Below, in pieces: positions 10,240 to 18,936 of a DNA stretch of 64,000 nt. The notes below the pieces were generated by a model, which worked only from the letters and a program-made list of their open reading frames with translations, had not been told where the DNA came from and did not search any database. This DNA is from Hoeflea prorocentri. Its GTDB lineage: Bacteria; Pseudomonadota; Alphaproteobacteria; Rhizobiales; Rhizobiaceae. The stretch lies in assembly GCF_027944115.1 (NCBI RefSeq), contig NZ_JAPJZI010000002.1:1-64000 (forward strand), written 5' to 3'. The translations under genes were made by a program, and so were the position numbers. Numbering within the stretch: the first letter of the stretch is position 1; each line of letters opens with the position of its first letter.

Positions 10240-10698
10240 TCAGTCCTGTATCAGTTCATCGACCGTGGTGTTGAGCACTTTGGCAATTTTGCAGATTGCC
10301 GAAAGCGTTGGCCGTCTCGAGCCGTCTTCGATGCCTGCTACATAGTGTTCATCGAGCCCGGTTCGGGCAGCAAGCTGACGCAGGCTCATACCGCTCAATT
10401 CACGGCTATAGGTGACGGCGCTGCCACTATGGCGTGCAGCCTGTGCAATCTCCTGGGTCGCCGGTTCAATAGCCGGCTCAATGGCGGCCTCGACAAGAGA
10501 CTGGGCTGCCATGGATTCGGCAAGTTCCAGCGAATCGTGCATGGCGTGGAATTCATGCTCCTTCAAAATGACGAACCGCTCCCCGTTGCCGGGAGCCGTG
10601 AACGTGCTGATTTCGGAGATAGAGTTGTGGAGCTTGAGTGTCGCCGACTCCCCCCGGTTGCCGTTGGCATGGAAGCTTCGCGCAGCGTTGTTTTTCAT
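10240..10698 (-). CDS. XRE-family regulator, antitoxin-like
   Basis: A 152 aa protein with a C-terminal XRE/Cro helix-turn-helix (about 98-152: MSLRQLAARTGL, then YVAGIEDGSRRPTLSAICKIAKVL). The middle (about 40-75, RFVILKEHEFHAMHDSLELAES) resembles the Phd/YefM-like segment at the start of XRE-type antitoxins. No toxin-like gene lies on either side: upstream is about 800 bp without a gene and downstream is the chemoreceptor. It may be an orphan antitoxin or a stand-alone regulator. The HTH is clear; the antitoxin reading is inference. Confidence 0.75.
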   Translation of the reverse strand: MKNNAARSFHANGNRGESATLKLHNSISEISTFTAPGNGERFVILKEHEFHAMHDSLELAESMAAQSLVEAAIEPAIEPATQEIAQAARHSGSAVTYSRELSGMSLRQLAARTGLDEHYVAGIEDGSRRPTLSAICKIAKVLNTTVDELIQD

Positions 10699-11496
10699 CA
10701 GGCCTCTCGATGACGCAGTGTGTGTTTAATCGCTCGCCCAGGATGGGGAGATTATATCTTCGTTTGAAAAAGTACAACTTTCTCAGCGGTTTTTAATAGA
10801 ATCACTATGTAACAGAATTGATGGCCTGTCGCATTTTAGACACAAAATCGCTTGGGGAAAAACACGATTGATTCCCGATTAGGTTGCTTTCCGGGCTAAT
10901 GAACGCTCCGCCAGTCAAAGCGGAATTCGGATTGCGATCAGTCCGGTGCGCTTCAATACCCAATGGATGCGGTGCCGATACCCTTTCCAGATCGCCTCTT
11001 TCTGTCAGGCTCCTGCAGGAAAACGGACTCCCCATCGCCGAGGAGCCTCTCCGATCACAAGGTATGCTGTTCGGGGTCGAGCGTCACCGACCACAACTCC
11101 CGGTCGGCCCGGTCCATTGGACGGACGGTCAATTCGGTTTTGGGAAGTGTGTCACTCGGGTCTCCCTGCTTTCGGTTGAGCTGTCCGACACGTCAATGTT
11201 TCAGTGCGGTGTTACGCCGCCATGGCCGCCCTTTGAATGCTACTTGAAGGCATTTCCGACAGGGCGGTTCAAATTCCCATGCCTTTCCGGCGTTACACGT
11301 GCCGCGAGTCTGTCAGGGATGGATGCAACGTGTATCACGTCCGATTTGCAACGGATTCGGAAAGTGACCGCTACCGGATGTGCCGCGCCACAATTTGGCA
11401 CGCAGTTGGATTCTTAGCTGTGCGTCCATGGTGGTGGCTCGTACCACGCACAAGGCGAACCGTCACACTGGCAACAAGTGACTGGAGTAAGAGTTT
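10699..11496. other. Gene-free region of about 800 bp
   Basis: No open frame here looks real. The longest (10884-11417, plus strand) has unlikely composition, no ribosome site and no family resemblance. The first 160 bp (10700-10860) are AT-rich and probably contain the promoter of the minus-strand XRE gene. The part before 11497 should carry the promoter of the SH3b gene, but I could not pick out clear hexamers. The stretch could be decayed coding DNA. Confidence 0.5.
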
Positions 11497-12717
11497 ATGG
11501 GTAGACAAGCTAGAACAATGGGCGGGTTTGCAGCCGGTCTTGCCAGGCGGCAGGTGCCTGCACGTGGTCCGGGGCGTCTGGTTGCAATCGGCGTCGTCAC
11601 GGTCTTTGGCATTCTGGCAGGTTCCGCTGTTGGAGCGGCGCTTTACCGGACCGTTCTGCAGGAACCTGCCGCGACGGCCATGTCGATGCTTGAGGTGGCG
11701 CCTGCCGCGATTGCCGCCGAAAACGAAAAGCCGGCGGCAAGGATTGCGGCCAAGCCGGATGCTGAACCGAACGATTTGGCAACAGCCAGCGTTGTTGGGG
11801 ACGCGGCCTCGTCAACGCAAAACGGGGGCAAGCCGCAGGGCGGGATAGCAAATTCCGCTTCAGCCGCCGTTACGGCGAGTTCTGTCGAGCGGGCAGCGGA
11901 TGCACGCTTCGTGCGCCGTGAAACCGATACGCGTGCGCCCAGTGTCCATGTGTCGCCCGCACGCTTCAAAACTGCCTTTGCACAGCCCATTTTGGCGGGA
12001 ACCCTTACTGACAGCGGCGAGACCGTGGACGCCGCGCGTACGGGATCGATCATACCGCCGTCCGCAATAGTCGAGTTCGCGGAAACAGAATCCGAAATTA
12101 TCGAGATGGAAAGCAAGCTGACGGCGCTTGGCGCGGAGCATTTCAAAGTGCCGCAACAATCATCCGTCGTGCCTGTGCCTGCGCCACCCGTTGCCGCGAC
12201 TGCATTGCCTGAGCCGGGTCTCGTCAACGCGAAGACCCGCAAATGGGTCAATATGCGTTCGGCTCCCAACAATAAGGCGCGGGTGCTGGCGGTGGTGCCG
12301 GCACAGGCCGATATATTCGCCGATGAAAACTGCACGCGCTGGTGCGGTGTTGTTTATGAGGGCCGCAAAGGCTTCATCTACAGAACCTTCATCACCCGGG
12401 CGGAACGCAGCAGCAAGCCTGTTAAAGTTGCGTCGGTCGCAACCGATGATGACGGTGCATTCAAGGCTTCGTCCGTCTCGGCCTATGCGGTGGCGAATGC
12501 AGAAGCTGAGAATATGGGCTTCAAGAAAGGCTGCGCCCGCAAATGGGTGAACCTGCGCGCCGGACCCAGCAGCAAGTCCGAGGTGCTGACCATCGTGCCG
12601 GCGGATGCGGAGATCATGGTCGAGACCGACTGTAAATGGTGCGGTGTCGTCTACAAGGGTCAGAAGGGCTACATCTACAAATCCTTTGTCATGTACGAAG
12701 ACGAGAACAACGGTTGA
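11497..12717 (+). CDS. Membrane-anchored protein with two SH3b domains
   Basis: A 406 aa protein. A basic N-terminus is followed by one hydrophobic segment (about 27-52, IGVVTVFGILAGSAVGAALY), so it is either anchored with the rest outside the inner membrane or exported. An Ala-rich low-complexity linker (about 60-240) leads to two bacterial SH3 repeats, about 245-305 and 345-400. Both have the pattern RKWVN-R-AP/GP, a cysteine, then WCGVVY and KGYIY/KGFIY. The paired cysteines in each repeat suggest disulfides in the periplasm. Bacterial SH3 domains usually bind cell-wall peptides, so a wall-associated role is likely. No catalytic domain is present. Confidence 0.85.
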   Translation: MGRQARTMGGFAAGLARRQVPARGPGRLVAIGVVTVFGILAGSAVGAALYRTVLQEPAATAMSMLEVAPAAIAAENEKPAARIAAKPDAEPNDLATASVVGDAASSTQNGGKPQGGIANSASAAVTASSVERAADARFVRRETDTRAPSVHVSPARFKTAFAQPILAGTLTDSGETVDAARTGSIIPPSAIVEFAETESEIIEMESKLTALGAEHFKVPQQSSVVPVPAPPVAATALPEPGLVNAKTRKWVNMRSAPNNKARVLAVVPAQADIFADENCTRWCGVVYEGRKGFIYRTFITRAERSSKPVKVASVATDDDGAFKASSVSAYAVANAEAENMGFKKGCARKWVNLRAGPSSKSEVLTIVPADAEIMVETDCKWCGVVYKGQKGYIYKSFVMYEDENNG

Positions 12718-12732
12718 GCGGCGGCAGCCGTT

Positions 12733-12765
12733 ACCGCCCGGCAGTGTATGAGTAAGCCGGGCGGT
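12733..12765 (+). terminator. Terminator-like hairpin after the SH3b gene
   Basis: A perfect 10 bp inverted repeat, ACCGCCCGGC (12733-12742) and GCCGGGCGGT (12756-12765), with a 13-base loop, 15 bases after the stop codon. It is followed by TCTCGTCC, only weakly T-rich. Confidence 0.6.
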
Positions 12766-12821
12766 TCTCGTCCGTTCGTCGAGACGGTGGAATTCCTACC
12801 GGTCACCATCCGAAAAGCGAG

Positions 12822-12845
12822 CCTCTAGACCAATCGGTCTAGAGG
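12822..12845. promoter_or_regulatory. Perfect TetR-type palindrome
   Basis: CCTCTAGACC (12822-12831) and GGTCTAGAGG (12836-12845) form a perfect 10 bp inverted repeat around AATC. The core TAGACC-n4-GGTCTA has the form of operators bound by TetR-family repressors. It also could fold as a hairpin, but no T-run follows on either strand. No tetR-like gene is within 40 kb. Confidence 0.5.
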
Positions 12846-13121
12846 TATATTTGCGCACAATGTGCGCCCCTCGGGTCGTGAGATAGATGACGATTGGTCC
12901 TGCGCGCCGGCGAGATTTCTGTTCGACATCGTGCGCCGAATTTCGAATTTTCGGGTAAATCCGGCGGCGCGGGAGCGGTTTTTGACTTCTGTGGATCAGG
13001 TCTGAAGATCGTCGGCTCAGCGGTTTCGCGCTTGGAATCTGGCTGATTGCTCAACAGGGGCACGAATATCAGAGGATTTTCAACTATCTGAGTTCATTGA
13101 ACTAAATCCGCCAGCCGCCTG

Positions 13122-13142
13122 CTAGACGACTGGTCGGTTTAG
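13122..13142. promoter_or_regulatory. Imperfect TetR-type palindrome
   Basis: CTAGACGAC at 13122-13130 and GTCGGTTTAG at 13133-13142 form an imperfect dyad similar to the palindrome at 12822 and to AAACCGAC-type TetR operators. It lies about 205 bp upstream of the Lin0512 gene pair. Confidence 0.35.
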
Positions 13143-13346
13143 CTGCGCATCTCCTTAGGCCGTGAGGTAAGATAGACCATTTATGGCGCGATAGGGAGCG
13201 CTGAGATTCCGACTTTTCCACATTAGGGGCCATATGTGGGTTCTCTGTCACATCATTCCTGACCGCCAGGGTCTAGAGATGGGCCGGCCGATTGATTACC
13301 CAGTATTTGCAAATTGGGTACGAGCCCGAAGCGTCGGAGTGATTAA

Positions 13347-13703
13347 ATGGCATTGAAGAGCATGGTGATGGAGTTCGGTAGCGGCGTCGATATACGCGGC
13401 GGCGATTGTACCAAGGCAGCGGTGCGCGCTGTGGAGGCAGCCCTGCGGCACAACTCCATCACATTCGCGCAGGCCTTCGATCAACCGAGGGAAGCGATGG
13501 TCATCAGGGTTGCGATCGGCGTGCCGCGACCCGATGAGGTCGATACCGGCAAAGTGGCAGGCGTGCTTCCCTATGGCTCTGCTGAGGTTCGTGTCGAAGA
13601 GGGCGGGATGGAGATCGCGCGCGATGATGGCGGCGTCGGCACGACTCTCGCCAATGCGGCCCTGACTGTTTACCTCGATGTGCCGGAAGGAGGCATGGCA
13701 TGA
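13347..13703 (+). CDS. Lin0512 family protein (first of a tandem pair)
   Basis: A 118 aa protein of the conserved Lin0512 family, recognised from the start MVMEFGSGVDIRGGDCTKAA, the AVRAVEAALRHNSI helix and the GVLPYGSAEVRVEEGGMEI segment. The biochemical function of the family is unknown. It has no signal peptide or membrane segment and should be cytoplasmic. GGAG lies about seven bases before the ATG. It overlaps the next gene, a diverged paralogue, by four bases (ATGA), so the two are probably made in equal amounts and may form a hetero-oligomer (inference). Confidence 0.8.
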   Translation: MALKSMVMEFGSGVDIRGGDCTKAAVRAVEAALRHNSITFAQAFDQPREAMVIRVAIGVPRPDEVDTGKVAGVLPYGSAEVRVEEGGMEIARDDGGVGTTLANAALTVYLDVPEGGMA

Positions 13704-14071
13704 GCGACCAGAAGACCCTCAAACGCATCATGCTTGAGATGGGCACGGGCAATGCGTTGCATTCGATGGATTACACCAGGGCGGCGATCCGCGCGGTCGA
13801 GGACGCCACCCGTCATTCCTCGCTGACCATGTTCCGCAGTCTCGGCATCGACCCGGACACGATGCAGATCGAGCTGACACTCGCTGCCCGGGAACCGGAG
13901 AAGATCAATCTGGACGCGGTGTCCAAAGCCCTGCCCTACGGCACCGTTATTCCAAAGGCCGTCAAGGGCGGGCTCAATGTGATGGATGAGACCAGCGGCC
14001 ATCCGGTCGTTATCGTCAATGCCGGCCTTGTTGTTCGGGTACCGCTCTGCTCCGCATGTGCTGCGGTCTAA
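13700..14071 (+). CDS. Lin0512 family protein (second of a tandem pair)
   Basis: 123 aa, paralogous to the preceding gene: both share the MEFGSG/LEMGTG start, the RAVEDATRHSSL helix and a KALPYGTVIPKAVKGG segment, but differ at most other positions. Translation starts inside the upstream gene's stop (ATGA). Function unknown. Its stop codon overlaps the end of the convergent MFS gene by four bases (14068-14071), so there is no room for a terminator between them. Confidence 0.8.
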   Translation: MSDQKTLKRIMLEMGTGNALHSMDYTRAAIRAVEDATRHSSLTMFRSLGIDPDTMQIELTLAAREPEKINLDAVSKALPYGTVIPKAVKGGLNVMDETSGHPVVIVNAGLVVRVPLCSACAAV

Positions 14072-15618
14072 TTGTCAATGGCATGCAATTTGGATTCATC
14101 AATTAGGGCAACCAGAAAGAGGCCAAGAACTGTCGAGAGCAACACCGGCCAGTAGGCGAGGCTCATACCCGCAGCAAAGGACTGGCTGATGATCGACCTG
14201 ATCCTGTCGGCTTCCCCGGCACTGTAGCGGGCGAGCACCTCTCCGGCTGCTGCCGCCTTTGCGGATCCCGCATTGAGAATTGAGATATCGGCCGAGGAAA
14301 TGGAAATTCCGGCCTCCCGGAGCGCGCCCTGAATGCGCATAAGGCCGGAGCCGTACATGATGGCTGTGGCCACCGCCACGCCGATCGCGCCATAGGCCAG
14401 ATGCAGCATGAAGGACAAGCCGCCGGCAAGACCGGCCCGGGAGGCGGCCACCGCGCTGACGGTGGCGGTGCCGGAAGTGCCCACGGCCAGCGGGGCGCCG
14501 AAGCTGATCAGCAGCATGGCCGGCAAAATGGCGTAGTACCCCCATGATGAGGGCAGGAGGATCACGCTGGCGCAGCCCAGCGCGATGAGGACATAACCGG
14601 CAAAAAGAAGCCGCTTTGTGCTGTAGGGCTTGTAGAAATTTCCCGCGACAATCGAACCGACCGCCAGGGGCAGCATCAGCGGGATCATGCCGAAGGAGGC
14701 GGTCAGAACCGACCAGCCGAGCACCCTTTGCATGAACTGCGGAACATAAAGGAAAGCGACAAAGAAGGACGGCACCATGAGCGCGTTGAGCCAAAGTATC
14801 AGCATGAACGCGCGATTGCGCAGCAATTGCGGCGGCAAAAGCGGATCGGCGACCCGGCTTTCCACGAATGGAAACACCAGAAAGAGCAACAGGCTCAGGC
14901 ACAGAATGCCGATGACGGATAGCGAGCCCCAGCCCCAATCGGTGCCGACATCGAGAACAAACAGCAGCGCCAATATGGCTGAAGACAGGATCAGGATGCC
15001 GGAATAGTCGATCTGTTCGTTTTCCGCCTGGGGCGGCTGCCGGGAGATCAGACGGAAGACAAGCAGGGCCGCAATGCTGCCCAGTACTGCATTGACCAGA
15101 AAAAACAGCCGCCAGTCGCCAAGATCGGATGCAACGCCGCCGATGAGCGGTCCGATCACATTGCCGCTTGTGACGCCAGCCAGGATGAGCCCCATGACAA
15201 GGCCGCGCTGGTCCTCGGTGGCATTGGTTGCGCCAAGCGCAATAGTGCTTAGCCAGATAAGTGCCGCACCCAATCCCTGAACCGCGCGCGCGGCGATCAG
15301 AAAACCGATATCCGGGGCAAGGAGACAGCCGACCGACGCGATGATGAAAAGCCCGAGACCGATGAGCAGCACGCGCCGCCGGTCATGGGTATCGCCGAGG
15401 CGTCCTCCGGTTACCATGAACATGGCAAATGACAGGGCGTAGATGTTGAGAACCCACTGCGTGGTTGTGATGTCGGCGGCCAGTTCGGATTCGATGGATG
15501 GCACAAGCAGAAGCGCGCCGGTAAAATCCGTGCCGATCGTAAAGGCCGTGATCATCAGCGTCGCGATGCCCAGGACCGTATGGCCGCCAACGGGACCCGC
15601 TTGCTTTTCTGCCGACAT
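14068..15618 (-). CDS. MFS transporter, DHA2-type 14-TM drug exporter
   Basis: A 516 aa inner-membrane transporter of the major facilitator superfamily. Length and hydrophobicity fit 14 TM helices (DHA2, EmrB/QacA-like), a family of proton-coupled drug exporters. MFS motif A is visible as GGRLGDTHDRRR at 71-82 after TM2, and the antiporter motif C region as LILAGVTSGNVIGPLIGG (about 150-167). There is no adjacent EmrA-type membrane fusion protein, so it probably works alone. Substrate unknown. Confidence 0.9.
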   Translation of the reverse strand: MSAEKQAGPVGGHTVLGIATLMITAFTIGTDFTGALLLVPSIESELAADITTTQWVLNIYALSFAMFMVTGGRLGDTHDRRRVLLIGLGLFIIASVGCLLAPDIGFLIAARAVQGLGAALIWLSTIALGATNATEDQRGLVMGLILAGVTSGNVIGPLIGGVASDLGDWRLFFLVNAVLGSIAALLVFRLISRQPPQAENEQIDYSGILILSSAILALLFVLDVGTDWGWGSLSVIGILCLSLLLFLVFPFVESRVADPLLPPQLLRNRAFMLILWLNALMVPSFFVAFLYVPQFMQRVLGWSVLTASFGMIPLMLPLAVGSIVAGNFYKPYSTKRLLFAGYVLIALGCASVILLPSSWGYYAILPAMLLISFGAPLAVGTSGTATVSAVAASRAGLAGGLSFMLHLAYGAIGVAVATAIMYGSGLMRIQGALREAGISISSADISILNAGSAKAAAAGEVLARYSAGEADRIRSIISQSFAAGMSLAYWPVLLSTVLGLFLVALIDESKLHAIDN

Positions 15619-15958
15619 TGGACCTCACCTTTTTTAAGATCAGGACTGCTGCCCGTTCGACATCCGCACCCGATTGATGTCTCTCTTACAGAAACGGTAC
15701 CCGCAGGCCGGCGGCACTGTCCACGCCACATCTTCCTTGACAATTGCCGGGCATTGCTGTTTATCCGCCGCATTCCGCGACGAGTTGATAACTCCGAGCA
15801 GCTGACCGGGACCCGTGCAGGTATAAAGAGATCCCGGAAGCCAACACCCGGCAGCGCGATGCGCCCCCGGGTGCCTTAGTGCTTTGCATGCAGGTCTTGT
15901 CAAAGGCGCGGGAGATAACGATCTTTCAGGAACAGCCCTGAAAGCAAAGGAACAACGG
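15619..15958. other. Divergent MFS / ffh intergenic region
   Basis: 340 bp without a gene, carrying the promoters of the MFS exporter (minus) and the ffh-rplS operon (plus). The ffh frame is open back to 15884 but no start there is better than 15959. The ffh leader contains the small hairpin listed separately. No regulator gene is adjacent. Confidence 0.5.
15924..15943 (+). promoter_or_regulatory. Leader hairpin before ffh
   Basis: TTTCAGG (15924-15930) and CCTGAAA (15937-15943) form a perfect 7 bp stem with an AACAGC loop, ending just before the AAAGGA ribosome site of ffh. It may affect ribosome access or may be incidental. Confidence 0.3.
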
Positions 15959-17491
15959 ATGTTTGAGAGCCTTCAAGACCGCCTTGGATCGATCCTCAAT
16001 GGACTGACCGGCCGTGGTGCGCTTTCCGAAAAGGATGTGTCGGCGGCGCTGCGCGAGGTTCGGCGGGCGCTGCTGGAAGCCGATGTGGCGCTTGAAGTCG
16101 TTCGCGGTTTTACCGACAAGGTCCGTGAACAGGCCGTTGGCGCCGAGGTGCTCAAATCCATCAAGCCCGGGCAGATGGTCGTCAAGATCGTCCATGACGA
16201 GCTTGTCGAGATGCTTGGCGCGGAGGGCGTGCCCATCGATCTCAATGCCCCGGCTCCCGTTGTCGTCATGATGGTCGGCCTTCAGGGTTCGGGCAAAACC
16301 ACGACGAGCGGCAAGATCGCGGCAAGGCTTTCCTTGCGCGACAAGAAAAAGACACTGATGGCCTCGCTCGACACACGCAGGCCCGCCGCGCAGGAACAGT
16401 TGCGTCAGCTTGGCGAACAGACCGGCATCGACACGCTGCCGATTGTTGCCGGCCAGTCGCCGACCGAGATCGCGGCACGTGCGGTGCAGGCGGCCAAGCT
16501 TGGCGGCCATGATGTCGTCATCCTCGATACGGCAGGACGAACCCATATCGATGAGCCTTTGATGGTCGAGATGGCCGATATCAAGGCAAAGGCGAACCCT
16601 CATGAAATCCTGCTTGTCGCCGATGCGCTGACCGGTCAGGACGCCGTTAACCTGGCACGCAATTTCGACGAACGGGTCGGCATTACCGGTCTTGTCCTGA
16701 CACGCATGGACGGCGATGGCCGCGGCGGCGCGGCTCTTTCGATGCGAGCGGTGACCGGCAAGCCGATCAAGCTGATCGGTACCGGCGAAAAGATGGACGC
16801 GCTGGAGGAATTCCATCCGCGCCGTATTGCCGACCGTATTCTCGGCATGGGCGATATCGTCTCGCTGGTCGAAAAGGCCGCCGAAACGATCGACGCCGAG
16901 AAGGCGCAGGTCATGGCCGAGCGCATGAAGGCCGGCAAGTTCGACCTCAACGACCTCGCGGAACAGCTCAAACAGATGCAGAAGATGGGCGGCATGTCCG
17001 GCTTCATGGGCCTGATGCCCGGCATGGGCAAGATGAAGGACCAGATCGCCGCTGCCGGGCTGGACGATACGGTGTTTCGCCAGCAGCTTGCCATCATTTC
17101 CTCGATGACGAGGAAGGAGCGGGCCAATCCGGACATTCTCAAACATTCGCGCAAGAAACGCATTGCGGCGGGTTCGGGCACCAGTTCGGCGGATATCAAC
17201 AAGCTTTTGAAGATGCACCGGCAGATGGCCGACATGATGAAGGCCATGGGCGGCAAGGGCAAGAAGGCCGGCATGCTCGGCAAGATGATGGGCGGGCTGA
17301 CCGGCGGTATGGGTGGCATGGGCGGCATGCCCGACCCCAAGCAGCTTGAAGCTCTGCAGAAACAGGCGGAAGCCGCCGGCCTTGGACAGGGCGGCGGATT
17401 GCCGGGGCTTGGCGGCGCCAAGCTTCCCGGTCTCGGCGGACCCAAGCTTCCGGGTGTCGGCGGGCTTCCCGGCCTGCCCAAGAAAAAGTGA
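15959..17491 (+). CDS. ffh: Signal recognition particle protein Ffh
   Basis: The 510 aa GTPase of the signal recognition particle, which binds 4.5S RNA and nascent signal sequences and hands them to FtsY. NG domain motifs: G1 GLQGSGKTTTSGKIA (about 105-119), DTRRPAAQEQL, G3 DTAGRTHID and TRMDGDGRGGAA. The C-terminal M domain is Met/Gly-rich with runs such as MGGMSGFMGLMPGMGKMK. The last ~60 residues are Gly/Leu/Pro repeats (GLGGAKLPGLGGPKLPG), a tail common in this order. AAGGA precedes the ATG at 15959, so the longer frame from 15884 is not used. It leads the chorismate mutase-rpsP-rimM-trmD-rplS run. Confidence 0.96.
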   Translation: MFESLQDRLGSILNGLTGRGALSEKDVSAALREVRRALLEADVALEVVRGFTDKVREQAVGAEVLKSIKPGQMVVKIVHDELVEMLGAEGVPIDLNAPAPVVVMMVGLQGSGKTTTSGKIAARLSLRDKKKTLMASLDTRRPAAQEQLRQLGEQTGIDTLPIVAGQSPTEIAARAVQAAKLGGHDVVILDTAGRTHIDEPLMVEMADIKAKANPHEILLVADALTGQDAVNLARNFDERVGITGLVLTRMDGDGRGGAALSMRAVTGKPIKLIGTGEKMDALEEFHPRRIADRILGMGDIVSLVEKAAETIDAEKAQVMAERMKAGKFDLNDLAEQLKQMQKMGGMSGFMGLMPGMGKMKDQIAAAGLDDTVFRQQLAIISSMTRKERANPDILKHSRKKRIAAGSGTSSADINKLLKMHRQMADMMKAMGGKGKKAGMLGKMMGGLTGGMGGMGGMPDPKQLEALQKQAEAAGLGQGGGLPGLGGAKLPGLGGPKLPGVGGLPGLPKKK

Positions 17492-17495
17492 GCCA

Positions 17496-17798
17496 ATGAC
17501 GATCGATCCGCAAGAGCGACTGAACGAACTGAGACGATCCATCGATAATTTCGATGCGGCGCTCATCCATATTCTGGCCGAACGCTTTCGCTGCACGCAG
17601 GCGGTGGGGCAGCTTAAGGCCGAATTCGATATGCCGCCCGCCGATCCGGCAAGGGAAAAGCGGCAGGTCGAACGCCTGCGAAAACTCGCTGAGGAGGCCG
17701 ATCTCGATTCCGATTTCGCCGAAGCCTTCCTCAATTTCATCATCAAGGAGGTCATCCGTCACCACGAAGCCTTTCGGCACGGTGCGAACGGGAAGTGA
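17496..17798 (+). CDS. Chorismate mutase (AroQ type)
   Basis: A 100 aa all-helical AroQ-class chorismate mutase that converts chorismate to prephenate for Phe/Tyr synthesis. The typical pattern LNELRRSIDNFDAALIHILAERF (residues ~8-30) holds the conserved Arg; REKRQVERLRKLAEE and a C-terminal helix ending EVIRHHEAF follow. It is a stand-alone domain, not fused to prephenate dehydratase. The ATG is four bases after the ffh stop, so it is co-transcribed with the SRP/ribosomal genes, as often seen in this order. The open frame extends upstream inside ffh but without family similarity. Confidence 0.88.
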   Translation: MTIDPQERLNELRRSIDNFDAALIHILAERFRCTQAVGQLKAEFDMPPADPAREKRQVERLRKLAEEADLDSDFAEAFLNFIIKEVIRHHEAFRHGANGK

Positions 17799-17841
17799 CC
17801 CTCTGCAAGCAAATCCGAACACGTTCTTAAAGGAAAATTGA

Positions 17842-18267
17842 ATGTCTTTGAAAATTCGTCTGGCCCGCGGTGGGTCGAAAAAACGCCCCTACTACCACGT
17901 TGTGATCGCCGATGTGCGTGCACCGCGCGATGGCCGCTTTATCGAGCGTGTTGGCCGCTGGAACCCCATGCTGCCGAAGGATGCCGCGCGCGTTGAACTG
18001 AACGAAGAGCGCATCAAGTACTGGATGGAGCAGGGCGCCAAGCCGACCGACCGCGTTCTGCGCTTCCTTGATGAAGCAGGCATTGCCAAGCGCCCGGCGC
18101 GCAACAATCCGAAAAAGGCGCTGCCAGGCAAGAAGGCGCAGGAGCGTCTTGAAGAACTGAAGGCGAAGGAAGAAGAAGCCGCAGCCGCTGCCTCCGAGGC
18201 TGAAGCCGCACCGGCCGAGGAAGCACCGGCCGAAGAAGCAGCCGTTGAAGAAACCGCTGCGGAATAA
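17842..18267 (+). CDS. rpsP: Ribosomal protein bS16
   Basis: Small-subunit ribosomal protein needed for 30S assembly. The core (residues 1-~85) has the family start [20 protein letters not shown] and the VGRWNPM segment. The protein is 141 aa against about 80-90 in enteric bacteria; the extra C-terminal tail (from about 95) is Lys/Glu then Ala/Glu-rich (repeats of EAAPAEEAP). Such tails are usual in Hyphomicrobiales. AAAGGA precedes the ATG. Confidence 0.97.
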   Translation: MSLKIRLARGGSKKRPYYHVVIADVRAPRDGRFIERVGRWNPMLPKDAARVELNEERIKYWMEQGAKPTDRVLRFLDEAGIAKRPARNNPKKALPGKKAQERLEELKAKEEEAAAAASEAEAAPAEEAPAEEAAVEETAAE

Positions 18268-18288
18268 GGCGGAACGCCATTGATTGCG

Positions 18289-18315
18289 AACGGGCGGCTG
18301 ATAAGGCCGCCCGTT
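18289..18315 (+). terminator. Intra-operon hairpin between rpsP and rimM
   Basis: AACGGGCGGC (18289-18298) and GCCGCCCGTT (18306-18315) pair perfectly over 10 bp with a seven-base loop, followed by TGTTG. It lies between co-directional genes 66 bp apart, so it is more likely an attenuator or processing/stability element than a full stop. It could lower rimM-trmD expression relative to rpsP. Confidence 0.6.
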
Positions 18316-18333
18316 TGTTGTATGGAGCGTGTC

Positions 18334-18936
18334 ATGGCAAAAGATGACGACCGCGTCCTGATGGCTGAGATCGGCGCCCCGCACGGGTTGCGCGGCGAGG
18401 TGCGCGCCAAGTTCTATACGGAAGATCCGCAGACGCTGGGCAGCTACGGACCGCTCTTTGACGAGAAGGGGCGGGCCTTCAAGGTGCTTTCGGTGCGCCC
18501 GGCCAAAAATGTCGTTGTGCTGCGCCTTGAGGGTGTTTCCGGCCGGGAAGCGGCAGAGGCAATGAAGGGCACCGCTCTTTATATATCACGGGACAGTCTG
18601 CCGGATGACGGGCTGGAGGACGACGAGTTCTTCCAGACAGACCTTGTCGGGCTTGCGGTCCTCGATGACGCGGGAAAGGCCTACGGAACCGTTACGAGCG
18701 TGCACAATTTCGGCGCCGGCGATATCCTCGAACTTGCAGATCCCGGCAAGCGGGCGGTGATGATCCCGTTTTCGGAAACCGCGGTTTGCGACATCAACTG
18801 GGATGACGGGCAACTCATCGTCGATCCGGTCGCGGCCGGCCTTGACGATCAGGGTGAGGATGAGGGACCTGGAAGCAGGCGGCGGCGTCCGCCGAAGCAC
18901 CGGCCGGCAACATCCCGCAAGGACAGTCGTTCATGA
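18334..18936 (+). CDS. rimM: Ribosome maturation factor RimM
   Basis: A 200 aa 16S rRNA processing factor that helps 30S head assembly. The N-terminal RimM domain has [20 protein letters not shown] (about 12-31) and the C-terminal PRC-barrel covers about 100-165 ([28 protein letters not shown]). The start at 18334 has GGAG six bases upstream; longer in-frame starts fall in the hairpin region. It overlaps trmD by four bases (ATGA). The tail after 170 is Arg/Gly-rich. Confidence 0.94.
   Translation: MAKDDDRVLMAEIGAPHGLRGEVRAKFYTEDPQTLGSYGPLFDEKGRAFKVLSVRPAKNVVVLRLEGVSGREAAEAMKGTALYISRDSLPDDGLEDDEFFQTDLVGLAVLDDAGKAYGTVTSVHNFGAGDILELADPGKRAVMIPFSETAVCDINWDDGQLIVDPVAAGLDDQGEDEGPGSRRRRPPKHRPATSRKDSRS

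Larger units (their letters stand above)
12718..13346. other. Gene-free region with operator-like palindromes
   Basis: 629 bp without a credible gene; the one minus-strand frame (12839-13063) is low-complexity and has no ribosome site. It holds the SH3b terminator and three sites of similar sequence: a perfect palindrome at 12822-12845, an imperfect relative at 13122-13142 and a GGTCTAGAG half-site at 13269-13277. The last 60 bp carry the ribosome site (GGAG) of the Lin0512 gene. Confidence 0.5.

Noticed and set aside
10884-11417. Plus-strand open frame of 177 codons in a gene-poor region
   Set aside because: No ribosome site, irregular composition with many Cys/Pro/Ser, no recognisable fold or family, and no partner gene.
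12839-13063. Minus-strand 74-codon frame starting beside the TetR-type palindrome
   Set aside because: Low-complexity sequence, no ribosome site, and no resemblance to any protein; more likely non-coding.
15926-17755. 609-codon minus-strand frame opposite ffh
   Set aside because: Antisense shadow caused by strong third-position GC; the product is His/Leu/Arg-rich and unlike any family, while the plus strand encodes complete Ffh and chorismate mutase.
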